Source: Candidatus Aminicenantota bacterium (GTDB lineage: Bacteria; Acidobacteriota; Aminicenantia; Aminicenantales; Aminicenantaceae). Taken from it: 39,780 nt of DNA. The DNA lies in NCBI GenBank assembly GCA_030669305.1, contig DAOVDU010000010.1, positions 1-39,780 of the forward strand, in the 5' to 3' direction. The translations under genes were made by a program, and so were the position numbers. Shown piece by piece: positions 1 through 8,126 of the stretch; position 1 is the first letter of the stretch, and the number at the start of each line of letters is the position of its first letter. The notes under the pieces are model-generated. The model had not been told where the DNA came from. It did not search any database and saw nothing but the letters and a program-made list of their open reading frames with translations.

Positions 1-1164
1 ACCTTAATTCTCTTTATTTTTTCCTTCTTATCTGCTCAAAACAACGATGCTAACCAAGACTACATCAAAGCCGTTACAACAAAAGACGTTGAACAAAGAA
101 TCCAACTTTTAAAAGAATATATTACAAAATGGGAAGGAAAAGGAACGCAGAACGAAAATTTTGTTTACGTCAACCTCTGTCTCACTCCCTACAAGGGTAA
201 GACACCCAAAGAAACTGTAGAATGCGGAGAAAAAGCTCTGGAGCTAGGTGGATTTGATGATTACACCAAGTATCAGATCTTAATCGCAGTCGCAGGAAGC
301 TACAATACACTTGGTCAAAACTTGGCAAAAGCAAAAAACTATGCCATGAATGCTGTAAATATTGCAAAGGCTAATAAGACTAAAAGTTCTACTACTATAA
401 CTCCGGCTCAGTGGAATAAGTTTATTGGAGCAGGTTACTATGTCCACGGGCAAGCTCTAGAAAAGGCAAAAAATTTAAGAGGAGCTGTTGATTCCTATAT
501 AAATTCCTATAACATCTTAAAGAATCCCCAGATCGCGAAAGACCTGAAAAGGATAGGAAAATCCCTTTACGATTTCAAATCCTATAAAGAAGCTGAAAAA
601 GCGTTTAAAGTTACTGCTTCTGTTTTAAAAGATTTTGCCAGCATATACTTCTATGCTAAAACTTTGCACAGAAACGGGAAAAGAGAAGAAGCACTTTCAA
701 ACTACAGACAAGCCTATATGAAACAAAAGAGCGGTGATATTGCCTATAACATAGGGATTATCCTAGCTGGAAAGGCCAAAAAAAATCCTTCTTTTTCTGA
801 TGAAGCGATAAAATATTTGCTCGATGCCAGCTTCCTTTCTCCAGCCAACTCAAAAAAAGCCATGCAGATGGCAGAGAGCCTTTTTTTCACGTCAAAAAAA
901 GACCTTAAATACAACGAAAAAATAAAAGAACTCGAAACCAGAAGCAAAAAACTAGAAGAACTCACCAATTCCTTCAACAAGAAATTCGGAGAGAAAGATG
1001 AAGAAGATCTATCCGACGCAGAAAAAAAAGAAATGAAGTCAATACTGGATAAAATCGAAGCTGAACAAAAGAGCATTCAAGAAATTGAAGCCGAGCAAAA
1101 TGCAGTTTTAGATAAATTTAATAAACTTATTGATAAAACCAAAGAAAGATTAGGAATAAAATAA
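1..1164 (+). CDS. TPR-repeat secreted or periplasmic protein (5' end outside window)
   Basis: The frame is open from the first base of the window, so the gene is truncated by the window edge rather than starting at the internal ATG at 322. The first visible residues (TLILFIFSFLSAQ) look like the hydrophobic core and cleavage end of a signal peptide, so the true start is probably only some 5-15 codons upstream. The body is helical and TPR-like, with segments such as ALEKAKNLRGAVDSYINSY and SYKEAEKAFKVTASVLKDFA. From about window residue 305 on it becomes a highly charged K/E-rich coiled coil (KKLEELTNSFNKKFGEKDEED). TPR proteins are scaffolds, so the family gives no specific function. The neighbours (ligA downstream) do not suggest one either. 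Export is inferred from the N-terminus only. Confidence 0.8.
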   Translation, partial: TLILFIFSFLSAQNNDANQDYIKAVTTKDVEQRIQLLKEYITKWEGKGTQNENFVYVNLCLTPYKGKTPKETVECGEKALELGGFDDYTKYQILIAVAGSYNTLGQNLAKAKNYAMNAVNIAKANKTKSSTTITPAQWNKFIGAGYYVHGQALEKAKNLRGAVDSYINSYNILKNPQIAKDLKRIGKSLYDFKSYKEAEKAFKVTASVLKDFASIYFYAKTLHRNGKREEALSNYRQAYMKQKSGDIAYNIGIILAGKAKKNPSFSDEAIKYLLDASFLSPANSKKAMQMAESLFFTSKKDLKYNEKIKELETRSKKLEELTNSFNKKFGEKDEEDLSDAEKKEMKSILDKIEAEQKSIQEIEAEQNAVLDKFNKLIDKTKERLGIK

Positions 1165-1192
1165 GGCCTTTTACTACCAGTTACTCAGTATT

Positions 1193-1235
1193 CCAGTTTA
1201 TCTAGTTTATCTCGTTTGTCTCGTTAGTTTGATTT
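1193..1235. repeat. 9-bp tandem tract in the ligA upstream gap
   Basis: Units at 1195-1203, 1204-1212, 1213-1221 and 1222-1230 read AGTTTATCT, AGTTTATCT, CGTTTGTCT, CGTTAGTTT. The tract lies shortly after the stop codon of the TPR gene. It resembles the tracts at 3346, 7335, 9088, 19892, 36111 and 39691. Confidence 0.75.
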
Positions 1236-1301
1236 AATGTTGAATGTTTAATACTAAATGAAAAATATAAATACCTCAAACTTTAAACCTTAAACAAAAT
1301 A

Positions 1302-1328
1302 TGTCTTTCCTGTCTATCCTGTCTTGCT
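1302..1328. repeat. 9-bp tandem tract just upstream of ligA
   Basis: Three units, TGTCTTTCC, TGTCTATCC and TGTCTTGCT, run directly into a TATAAT-like hexamer at 1330-1335, only about 14 bases before the ligA ATG. The tract therefore occupies the position of a -35 region. Whether the TATAAT is a working -10 is unclear because no good -35 hexamer is present. Confidence 0.6.
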
Positions 1329-1348
1329 TTATAATTTGAGAGAAAAGA

Positions 1349-3364
1349 ATGAGTATGTCTCACTCTCATAAAGAAGTCGTGAAAAAAATCGAAAAGCTGA
1401 GAGAAGAAATAAGATGCCACGAAAAAAAATATTACGTAGACAACGACCCTCAAATCTCAGACTATGATTTTGACCTTCTTGTTAAAGAGCTTCAAAAACT
1501 CGAAAAACAACACCCTGAATTAATTACACCTGAATCTCCCACGCAGAGAGTGGGTGAACAACCCCTTGAAGGATTTGTATCAGTTGAACACAGCACTCCA
1601 ATGCTAAGCCTGGACAACTGTTACAGCGTCGAAGAATTAGAAGAGTTCAAAAAGAGAATAGAAAAAATCATTCCAGCAAAAAAAAATGAATATGTTGCTG
1701 AGCTAAAAATAGACGGCCTGGGCATCTCCATAATATATCAGGATGGAAAGTACTCTCAAGCAGTAACTAGGGGTGATGGGTTCAGGGGGGATGACGTCAC
1801 AACAAGTGTCAAGACAATCAAGAGCCTTCCCCTCACGATTAACAACTCTCAAGAAGTTGAAGTAAGGGGTGAAATCTATTTACCCTTTAAATCTTTTCGA
1901 AAAATTAACCAAGAACGGGCAGAAAAAGGTGAACCTCTTTTTGCTAATCCGAGAAATGCAGCAGCAGGGTCTATTCGCATGCTCGATCCAAAAGAAGTGG
2001 CATCGCGGGAGCTTGATATTTTTCTTTATTCCATTTTCATTGAAAAAAAAGAAAAAGAAAGCCAATGGGAAAATCTGAAAACCCTGACAGTACTTGGTTT
2101 TAAAACAAATCCAAATTCCCGATTCTGTAATTCATTGGAGAAAGTCATATCCTATTACGATGAGTGGCTCGAACAAAGGGACAACTTTGACTATGATGTT
2201 GACGGGATCGTGATAAAAGTCAACTCAACTGAGAAGCAAAAGCTCCTGGGTAGCACTGCCAAGTTTCCCCGCTGGGCCATATCATATAAATTTCCAGCCA
2301 GGCAAACCACAACTAAAATAAAAGATATTATTATCCAGGTTGGAAGAACTGGTGCTTTGACTCCTGTGGCTATTTTAGATCCTGTTAAGCTCTCGGGAAT
2401 AACCATAAGCCGTTCTACCCTCCACAACGAGGATGAAATCAAAAGAAAAGACATAAAAATCGGCGATTATGTTCTCATCGAACGCAGCGGAGATGTCATT
2501 CCAAAGATTGTCTCTGTAATGAAAGAAAGACGAACTGGCAAAGAACTTAAATTCGTATTCCCCTCCTCCTGTCCAGTCTGCCATTCGTCAGCATTTAAGC
2601 CAGAAGGGGAAGCAATTGCACGCTGTACGAATTCATCATGCCCTGCGAAATTGAAAGAATCTCTTCTCCATTATTCCTCACGAAGAGCGATGAATATCGA
2701 TGGGTTAGGCAAGGCTATTGTTGATCAGCTCTTGAGTAAGAGATTGGTTGAAAAAATTCCAGACCTCTATTCTCTAAAATACGAAGACCTTATGCAGCTA
2801 GAAAGGATGGGACCAAAAAGCTCAAAAAATATATTGGACGAGATTGAAAAATCAAAGCAGAGGGATGTCTCGCATTTAATCTATGCCCTGGGAATAAGAT
2901 ATGTAGGAGAACGCACTGCCCAGGCCATGACATCACATTTAAAGAGTTTAGATGTATTAACCAATGCATCTTTAGAAGAGTTGATCCAGATTGAAGATGT
3001 TGGATCAAAGGTAGCCGAAAGTATTGTTTTCTTTTTTAAACAGCCCGAAAACATCGAACTAATAAAAAAATTGAGAGAGGCCGGCCTCAATTTTTCCAGC
3101 AAAGAGTCAGAAGCTCAAGGGGAAAGACCTTTAGAGGGGCAGACATTTATTCTAACTGGGGCGCTCTCCAGCTATTCCAGAGAAGAAGCCAAAAAAATCA
3201 TTAAAAGCCTTGGCGGAACAATTACATCTTCAGTCAGCAGTAAAACAAATTATGTGATTGCAGGAAAATCACCTGGTTTAAAGCTTCAGCAAGCTCGAGA
3301 GCTGAACATCCCTACGCTCGATGAAAAAGCGTTTTTAGAACTTATTAACAGACTAACAGACTAA
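1349..3364 (+). CDS. ligA: NAD-dependent DNA ligase LigA
   Basis: This enzyme seals nicks in DNA during replication and repair using NAD+ as adenylate donor. At 671 aa it is full length for bacterial LigA. The N-terminal Ia/adenylation region contains the YYxxDxPxxSDxxYD-like segment near residues 29-41 and the KIDG motif with the predicted adenylated Lys120. An OB fold follows (VGRTGALTPVA). A four-Cys zinc finger lies at about residues 408-431 (CPVC...CTNSSC), then helix-hairpin-helix repeats and a C-terminal BRCT domain from about residue 590 (GQTFILTGALSSYSREEAKK). The start ATG at 1349 has only a weak GA-rich ribosome site; an in-frame ATG two codons later is an alternative. The last codons and the stop are made of an 8-bp tandem repeat. 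It faces the convergent gene at 3381. Confidence 0.97.
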   Translation: MSMSHSHKEVVKKIEKLREEIRCHEKKYYVDNDPQISDYDFDLLVKELQKLEKQHPELITPESPTQRVGEQPLEGFVSVEHSTPMLSLDNCYSVEELEEFKKRIEKIIPAKKNEYVAELKIDGLGISIIYQDGKYSQAVTRGDGFRGDDVTTSVKTIKSLPLTINNSQEVEVRGEIYLPFKSFRKINQERAEKGEPLFANPRNAAAGSIRMLDPKEVASRELDIFLYSIFIEKKEKESQWENLKTLTVLGFKTNPNSRFCNSLEKVISYYDEWLEQRDNFDYDVDGIVIKVNSTEKQKLLGSTAKFPRWAISYKFPARQTTTKIKDIIIQVGRTGALTPVAILDPVKLSGITISRSTLHNEDEIKRKDIKIGDYVLIERSGDVIPKIVSVMKERRTGKELKFVFPSSCPVCHSSAFKPEGEAIARCTNSSCPAKLKESLLHYSSRRAMNIDGLGKAIVDQLLSKRLVEKIPDLYSLKYEDLMQLERMGPKSSKNILDEIEKSKQRDVSHLIYALGIRYVGERTAQAMTSHLKSLDVLTNASLEELIQIEDVGSKVAESIVFFFKQPENIELIKKLREAGLNFSSKESEAQGERPLEGQTFILTGALSSYSREEAKKIIKSLGGTITSSVSSKTNYVIAGKSPGLKLQQARELNIPTLDEKAFLELINRLTD

Positions 3365-3377
3365 CTGATTAACTGAT
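3346..3377. repeat. Perfect-period 8-bp tandem tract overlapping the ligA stop
   Basis: Four consecutive octamers, TAACAGAC, TAACAGAC, TAACTGAT and TAACTGAT, span the last codons of ligA, its stop (3362-3364) and the short gap to the convergent gene ending at 3381. The complement contains GTCTGTTA, the same unit as in the tract at 39691. Confidence 0.85.
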
Positions 3378-3380
3378 TAC

Positions 3381-4814
3381 TTATTTCTTCTTCTTTCCAA
3401 ACAATTCAAAAGATAAAATTCCTTTCAGCCCCTTTTTCACATTTTTTTGTTCTAAGCCTAATTCCTTGAGTGCAACTTTATTCTCCGGATCTATATTTAA
3501 TGCTCTTTTAAACTGCTTCCCAGCCTTCACAAAAAGTCCTTCTTTTTTGTACAGCAATCCTAATCCTACATAGCCATCCGGGCTCCATTGCCCTAATTTT
3601 ATTGCTTTCAAGAAATTTTCCTCAGCCTTCTTTGCAAATAAAGGTATCTTTGATTCTGTCATGGCAAGCAACAAAAAATAATTCGCTTTATCTGTTTTTA
3701 GCCTAATGGCTTCTTCTAAAAGGGCGAGAGCTTCTTCATACTTCCCCTGATCATACAATGTTTTGCCTTGACGGAACCTAACTTCTGCTCTCTTCGACAG
3801 ATCCTTTCTGTCTTCCTTAGGTGCAGAATAAACCTTAGCATCATAGTCGTGCTTTTTCTCCTCGTCGATAAGGATATGGTAAGCCTTCGTGATTTTGTCA
3901 AAAACATCTTCAATTTTTTCCTTGATGTCAGAAGGAAGATCACGACCATAAAGATCAGGATGATACCTTCGAGCTAATTGGAAATATGCTTTCTTTATTT
4001 CACTATGAGAGCTAGTCTCAGAAACATTCAAGATCTGATAATAATTCATGCTTGAGAGATCAAAGCTTAATTTCACGACTTCCTCGATTCTTTTGTATGA
4101 ATCCTCGGAATCCCTGTCTTTTTTCTCCTTTTCTTGTTCAGGAACATTTTCTTCGGCTTCAACATCGACTAAATCCAAACAATAGAAAAGATACAGGCTC
4201 TTCCAGAAAAGTTCGGGATTGATGCCTGAAGATTGCAGAATAGCTACCGATGCAGTCTTGCCTTCGATAATTTTTAATATATCCTTTTCCTCTTCTGTCA
4301 GTCGATAGAAAAAATCTTTTGATTTTGGAAAAGGGGCCTTTTTTTCCATGAATTTTTTCAAGTGAGGGTCATATTTCATGCGCCTTATGCCGTCTTCGAT
4401 CAAAACAGGAATACTGATCTTTGAGCCAAACTCCTGCTCAGCTAATTCATCCATTTCCTGGAATTTGAATTCTCCATCAAAATGAGAAAAAGTGTTCAAG
4501 ACAATCTCTCTCATTTGATAATTCAAGCCTTCATGCAAATCCTCAGTAGAAATCAGTCCCTTCTCAACTAAGAGCTCTCCAATATTTTTCTTAGGCTCGA
4601 TATAATCATCAATCTTGGAATGATTTTCATCGGAAAGCTTCCCCAACCTAAATAAGACTTCTCCCAACAATTCCTGCGGGCAATTCGTTTTGGCAAAAAC
4701 AACAAACCCATCCTGAAAGAAAAAATACTTTTGAACATTCTCATAACGGAAAGTAAGTCTTCCTTTTTTCTTACAAAAGAAAATCTCTTTGAGGTAATAT
4801 CCAATATGTTCCAT
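3381..4814 (-). CDS. PATAN/DUF4388-like, J-domain and TPR protein
   Basis: A 477-residue cytoplasmic protein with three parts. Residues 1 to about 150 resemble the PATAN/DUF4388 domain common in signalling and motility regulators (RLTFRYENVQKYFFFQDGFVVFA, followed by the LGEVLFRLGKLS and IGELLVEKGLIS helices). Around residues 255-325 is a J-domain with NYYQILNV, the diagnostic HPD (RRYHPDLYG) and a terminal YD. The C-terminus has several TPRs (GKYEEALALLEEAIRLK, LFVKAGKQFKRALNIDPENKVALKELG) and a basic tail. The J-domain predicts that it stimulates a DnaK-type chaperone, with PATAN and TPR parts choosing the partner. No glycine-rich or zinc-finger DnaJ region is present, so this is a class III J-protein and not DnaJ itself. 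It is transcribed divergently from the NAD synthetase genes and stands alone. Confidence 0.85.
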   Translation of the reverse strand: MEHIGYYLKEIFFCKKKGRLTFRYENVQKYFFFQDGFVVFAKTNCPQELLGEVLFRLGKLSDENHSKIDDYIEPKKNIGELLVEKGLISTEDLHEGLNYQMREIVLNTFSHFDGEFKFQEMDELAEQEFGSKISIPVLIEDGIRRMKYDPHLKKFMEKKAPFPKSKDFFYRLTEEEKDILKIIEGKTASVAILQSSGINPELFWKSLYLFYCLDLVDVEAEENVPEQEKEKKDRDSEDSYKRIEEVVKLSFDLSSMNYYQILNVSETSSHSEIKKAYFQLARRYHPDLYGRDLPSDIKEKIEDVFDKITKAYHILIDEEKKHDYDAKVYSAPKEDRKDLSKRAEVRFRQGKTLYDQGKYEEALALLEEAIRLKTDKANYFLLLAMTESKIPLFAKKAEENFLKAIKLGQWSPDGYVGLGLLYKKEGLFVKAGKQFKRALNIDPENKVALKELGLEQKNVKKGLKGILSFELFGKKKK

Positions 4815-4862
4815 ATGTTACGCTATCCTAAGGCAGTGCCATCTATTTTGTCGATAAGCTTT

Positions 4863-4890
4863 ATTATACATAATAAAATAAATTTTTAAA
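4863..4890 (-). promoter_or_regulatory. Predicted sigma-70 promoter for the J-domain gene
   Basis: On the minus strand TTTAAA (4885-4890) and TATAAT (4863-4868) are separated by 16 bp, with the start about 50 bases downstream of the -10. The -10 is a perfect consensus; the -35 is weak (4 of 6). Confidence 0.5.
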
Positions 4891-4928
4891 TATTCTCTTT
4901 ATTTTAGCTGCAAAAACCAAAATTGCAA

Positions 4929-4946
4929 ATCACAAGAAATTGTGAT
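4929..4946. promoter_or_regulatory. Perfect 7-4-7 inverted repeat upstream of the NAD synthetase genes
   Basis: ATCACAA-GAAA-TTGTGAT is a perfect dyad ending 12 bp before the chosen ATG at 4959. It could be an operator or a small RNA hairpin occluding the ribosome site, since no Shine-Dalgarno sequence is seen here. The half-site resembles TGTGA/TCACA boxes of CRP/FNR-type proteins but in the opposite polarity, so I do not assign a regulator. Confidence 0.5.
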
Positions 4947-4958
4947 AATTATTCAACC

Positions 4959-5807
4959 ATGAGAATTGTCTTAGCTCAGATCTCTCCATATCTGGGGGAC
5001 GTAGAAAAAAATTTTAGGCTCCATCTAAAATACATCGAAAAAGCTAAAAAGAAAAATGCAGACCTTATAATCTTCCCTGAACTTAGCCTGACAGGTTATA
5101 CTTTAAAGGATCTGGTCGAGAATGTTGCCTTAAATCACGAGAAAGATAGATTTTTTGGTCAACTTAAAACTTTAAGCAAAGAGATATCTATTGTACTGGG
5201 CTTTGTAGAAGAGAAAGAGAGAGGGCTGTTTTATAATTCGGGTGCTTTTCTCTCAAGAGGAAAAATTCTTCATGTCCACCGAAAGGTTTTTCTCCCTACT
5301 TATGGGATGTTCGAGGAAGGAAAATATTTTGGCCAGGGAAAAAATTTCAACACTTTCACCACCCCTTATGGAAATACAGGGATGATGATATGCTATGATT
5401 TTCTCCATTACAGCGCAAGCTATTGTCTTTTCGCTGGAGGCACAGAGATCATCATCGTTATCAGTGCGGCTCCAGGACGAGGGGTCTCAGATAAGGAATT
5501 CTATACCACAAGCCATATGTGGGAGCTGATGGGAAAAACCATTTCTCGCTTCTCCAGCGCTTTCCTCGTCTATTGCAACAGGACAGGATTTGAAGATGGG
5601 AAATCTTTTGCCGGTGGTTCTTTCATATACAACCCTGCTGGTGAGCTTATAGCCAAAGCATCCTATGTGGACGAGGATTTTCTAATCAAGGAGATCAACC
5701 TGGATGAAATCCGGACGATTCGAAAAAAATGGCCCTATAAAAGAGATGATAAGCCTGAAATCATACTCGAAGTACTCAAAAGGATAGTAAGGAAATATGA
5801 AGATTAA
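4959..5807 (+). CDS. Carbon-nitrogen hydrolase: glutaminase subunit of a split NAD synthetase
   Basis: A 282-residue nitrilase-superfamily amidase. The catalytic triad is visible: Glu in FPELSLTGY, Lys in HRKVFLPTYGMFEEG and Cys in MICYDF. In glutamine-dependent NAD synthetases this domain releases ammonia from glutamine for the synthetase domain, normally in one polypeptide. Here it is a separate gene whose end overlaps the synthetase gene by 11 bp. A TTG 12 codons upstream (4923) is open in frame, but the ATG at 4959 places the conserved MRIVLAQISP at the N-terminus, as in relatives. Another amidase substrate is possible, but the overlap with nadE makes the NAD role likely. Confidence 0.87.
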   Translation: MRIVLAQISPYLGDVEKNFRLHLKYIEKAKKKNADLIIFPELSLTGYTLKDLVENVALNHEKDRFFGQLKTLSKEISIVLGFVEEKERGLFYNSGAFLSRGKILHVHRKVFLPTYGMFEEGKYFGQGKNFNTFTTPYGNTGMMICYDFLHYSASYCLFAGGTEIIIVISAAPGRGVSDKEFYTTSHMWELMGKTISRFSSAFLVYCNRTGFEDGKSFAGGSFIYNPAGELIAKASYVDEDFLIKEINLDEIRTIRKKWPYKRDDKPEIILEVLKRIVRKYED

Positions 5808-6609
5808 CGGCCAGTTTGTGGAAAAAATTCTAACCAAATTTATCAAGGAGGAGCTATCTAAATTCGGCTATAAAAAAGGAATCTTGGGCATATCTGGCGG
5901 TCTTGATTCTTCTGTTTGCGCTTTTCTCGCTGCAAAAGCTCTAAAACCAGGAAATGTCATCGGCCTTATCATGCCTTATGGAAAGACCTTCAGCAGGGAT
6001 GTAAAGGGTGCTCAAGACCTCGCTCAGAATTTAGGAATCAAGCCAAGAGTTATAGATATCTCTCCCATGATTGATTCCTACTTCTCTAGATATCCGACAA
6101 GAAACAGAATCACAAAAGGAAACAAAATAGCAAGGGAAAGAATGTCCATTCTTTACGATTTTTCCGCCAGGGAGAAGGCCCTGGTTCTAGGAACAAGCAA
6201 TAAAACAGAGTTGCTCTTAGGTTACGGAACAATCTATGGCGATATGGCCTCTGCAATAAACCCTTTAGGTGATTTATATAAGACTCAAATCCGACAGCTC
6301 GCTCTCTATCTGGGAATCCCTGATAAAATTCTGAAAAAAAAGCCGACAGCTGGCTTATGGAGGGGGCAAACAGACGAGGCAGAACTGGGGCTTACTTATG
6401 ACAAAATAGATAAAATCCTGTTCCATCTGGTTGACAAGAGGAAATCAAAAAATGAGGTTATTTCTTTAGGATTCGAGAAGGAGAACGTAGAAAAAATTAT
6501 CACTCTCATAAAAAGCTCTGAATTCAAAAGAAAACTTCCTCCTATTCTCAAACTCTCCGAACGAACAGTTGGCCATGACTTTCTCTTCCCTTTTGATTGG
6601 GATAAATAG
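5797..6609 (+). CDS. nadE: NAD synthetase, ATP-pyrophosphatase subunit
   Basis: This enzyme converts deamido-NAD+ to NAD+ with ATP and ammonia, the last step of NAD synthesis. At 270 aa it matches the synthetase domain only. The PP-loop SGGLDSS is at residues 33-39. LGTSNKTELLLGYGTIYGD and the family signature around KPTAGLWRGQTDE (about residues 183-195) are intact. The start at 5797 lies inside the amidase gene, with AAGGA just upstream, implying translational coupling. Ammonia is probably supplied by the neighbouring amidase protein, but a free-ammonia-dependent enzyme cannot be excluded. Confidence 0.95.
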   Translation: MKINGQFVEKILTKFIKEELSKFGYKKGILGISGGLDSSVCAFLAAKALKPGNVIGLIMPYGKTFSRDVKGAQDLAQNLGIKPRVIDISPMIDSYFSRYPTRNRITKGNKIARERMSILYDFSAREKALVLGTSNKTELLLGYGTIYGDMASAINPLGDLYKTQIRQLALYLGIPDKILKKKPTAGLWRGQTDEAELGLTYDKIDKILFHLVDKRKSKNEVISLGFEKENVEKIITLIKSSEFKRKLPPILKLSERTVGHDFLFPFDWDK

Positions 6610-6612
6610 GTA

Positions 6613-7329
6613 ATGCAAGGGGAAAATTCAGACCAAAAACCCCGGGGCAATCTGTATGTCGTCGCCACCCCTATAGGAAACCTGGAGGATTTAACCTTAA
6701 GAGCTCTAAGAATCCTTAAAGAAGTTCCTTTCATAGCTTGTGAAGACACCCGACAGACAAAAAAACTTTTGAATAGGTACAAATTAAGAAAATACCTTAT
6801 CAGCTATTTCCAACCTAAAGAAAGGCAAAAAATCCCAAGAATCATTAATCTACTCAAAGACGGCAAGGATGTGGCTTTGGTTTCTGATGCCGGAACCCCC
6901 GGACTTTCAGACCCAGGTTACCCTCTGATTAGAGAAGCCATCATCCAGGGAATAAGAATTATCCCCATACCTGGAGCTTCGGCGGTGACCGCTGCTCTCT
7001 CAGCTGCAGGCCTTCCTACACATAGATTCCTATTCCTAGGCTTTCCTTCTCCAAAAAAAGAAGCAACAAAAAAATTACTCAGTTCTCTAATAAATGAAGA
7101 AGCAACACTTGTAGTTTATCTTCCTTTCCGGAAGCTTTATTCCTTTCTCAAACTCGTCCAGCAAACACTGGGAAACAGGCAGGTTGTCATTGCAAAAGAA
7201 ATGACCAAGATCTATGAGGAATTCTTAAGAGGTGCAACAGATGAGCTGATTGAAAAACTGGAAGGAAGGATACTCAAAGGAGAAGCAACTATTCTTATTG
7301 AAGGTACCCATAAAAAAGCTCAAAACTGA
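6613..7329 (+). CDS. rsmI: 16S rRNA (cytidine1402-2'-O)-methyltransferase RsmI
   Basis: A SAM-dependent methyltransferase of the tetrapyrrole-methylase fold that modifies C1402 in the ribosomal decoding centre. Diagnostic motifs are LYVVATPIGNLEDLTLRAL, ACEDTRQTKKLL, LVSDAGTPGLSDPGYPL and IPGASAVTAALSAAGLP. At 238 aa it is at the short end of the family; the usual C-terminal extension is reduced. A tail of about ten residues precedes the conserved start. It begins 3 bp after the nadE stop, so it is probably co-transcribed with the NAD genes, without an obvious functional link. Confidence 0.95.
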   Translation: MQGENSDQKPRGNLYVVATPIGNLEDLTLRALRILKEVPFIACEDTRQTKKLLNRYKLRKYLISYFQPKERQKIPRIINLLKDGKDVALVSDAGTPGLSDPGYPLIREAIIQGIRIIPIPGASAVTAALSAAGLPTHRFLFLGFPSPKKEATKKLLSSLINEEATLVVYLPFRKLYSFLKLVQQTLGNRQVVIAKEMTKIYEEFLRGATDELIEKLEGRILKGEATILIEGTHKKAQN

Positions 7330-7334
7330 TACTC

Positions 7335-7380
7335 GTAAGCCGTGAGCCGTAAATCGTAAGCCGAACAAACGGAATAGACG
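7335..7380. repeat. 7-bp then 9-bp tandem tract between rsmI and comF
   Basis: Four heptamers (GTAAGCC, GTGAGCC, GTAAATC, GTAAGCC; 7335-7362) are followed by two nonamers (GAACAAACG, GAATAGACG; 7363-7380). They fill the gap between two convergent genes. The nonamers match the tract at 19892-19918. Confidence 0.75.
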
Positions 7381-7382
7381 AT

Positions 7383-8126
7383 TTATGCTCGGGCCAGTGT
7401 GAGGGCTCTAACATCTTTTGCCCCCGCATTCTTCAGCACAGAGCTACACTCTCGAATTGTAGATCCAGTGGTGTAGACATCATCCACCAAAAGAATGACT
7501 TTCCCCTCTATCTTTTCCCTTTCTTTAATCCCAAATGCACCCTTAACATTTTTTTGCCTATCTTCTGCTTTAAGGGAAGTTTGGGGAAGAATATTCTTCA
7601 ATTTAACCAGTTGTCCTTCGACAAGTTTAATTCCTTTTAGCATTGCCAATTCTTTTGCTATGATAAAAGCTTGGTTAAAGCCCCGTTGCTTTTTCCTTTT
7701 TGGATGAAGGGGAACCGGGATTACTGCTTCTACACCCCACCATAAAGCTTCCTCGTTCCTCAAAGTTCGATATGCAAACCAGGCCAGATCTTTGCCTAAC
7801 ACCATGAACTTACGGTATTTAAAAAGAAGAATGACATCTTTTAATTTTCCATTATACTGGCCGCAAGAACGATGACAGGAAAAAGTTGGTCTTTTCTGCA
7901 GGCACTTTTGGCAGAGGTGAGGCTCACCTGTATCATCAAAAAATCGCCCACAGCATAAACAAAAAGAGGAATGCCGGGGTTTTAAGCTCTGCAGACATGT
8001 TCTACAGATGACCTTCTCATGTGGAAGCTCAAGAAGAGAGGAACACAACTCACAAAAAGATGGGAAAAAAATAAGCTCAGCTAATCGAGCACAGGATGTA
8101 GCATTTTTATGCAGAGAGGAAATCAA
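7383..8126 (-). CDS. comF: ComF-family phosphoribosyltransferase-like protein
   Basis: A 247-residue protein with the ComF layout: an N-terminal double zinc ribbon (Cys pairs at about 25/28, 41/44, 56/59, 72/75) and a PRTase domain with VPLHPKRKKQRGFNQ at about 139-152 and the PRPP loop VILLVDDVYTTGST at 210-223. In competent bacteria ComF takes part in DNA uptake or processing; in many others the role is unknown. It starts at TTG (8126), sharing bases with the TGA stop of the upstream gene (TTGA). GAGG sits 7 bp upstream and no in-frame ATG precedes the zinc ribbon. It is the last gene of the rlmH-dksA-comF run. Confidence 0.9.
   Translation of the reverse strand: MISSLHKNATSCARLAELIFFPSFCELCSSLLELPHEKVICRTCLQSLKPRHSSFCLCCGRFFDDTGEPHLCQKCLQKRPTFSCHRSCGQYNGKLKDVILLFKYRKFMVLGKDLAWFAYRTLRNEEALWWGVEAVIPVPLHPKRKKQRGFNQAFIIAKELAMLKGIKLVEGQLVKLKNILPQTSLKAEDRQKNVKGAFGIKEREKIEGKVILLVDDVYTTGSTIRECSSVLKNAGAKDVRALTLARA

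Noticed and set aside
744-1076. 110-codon minus-strand frame inside the TPR gene
   Set aside because: Ser/Phe/Leu-rich shadow of the K/E-rich coiled coil; no ribosome site.
4923-4958. TTG start 12 codons upstream for the amidase gene
   Set aside because: The added residues have no counterpart in the family and no ribosome site, and they contain the dyad; ATG at 4959 gives the conserved N-terminus.
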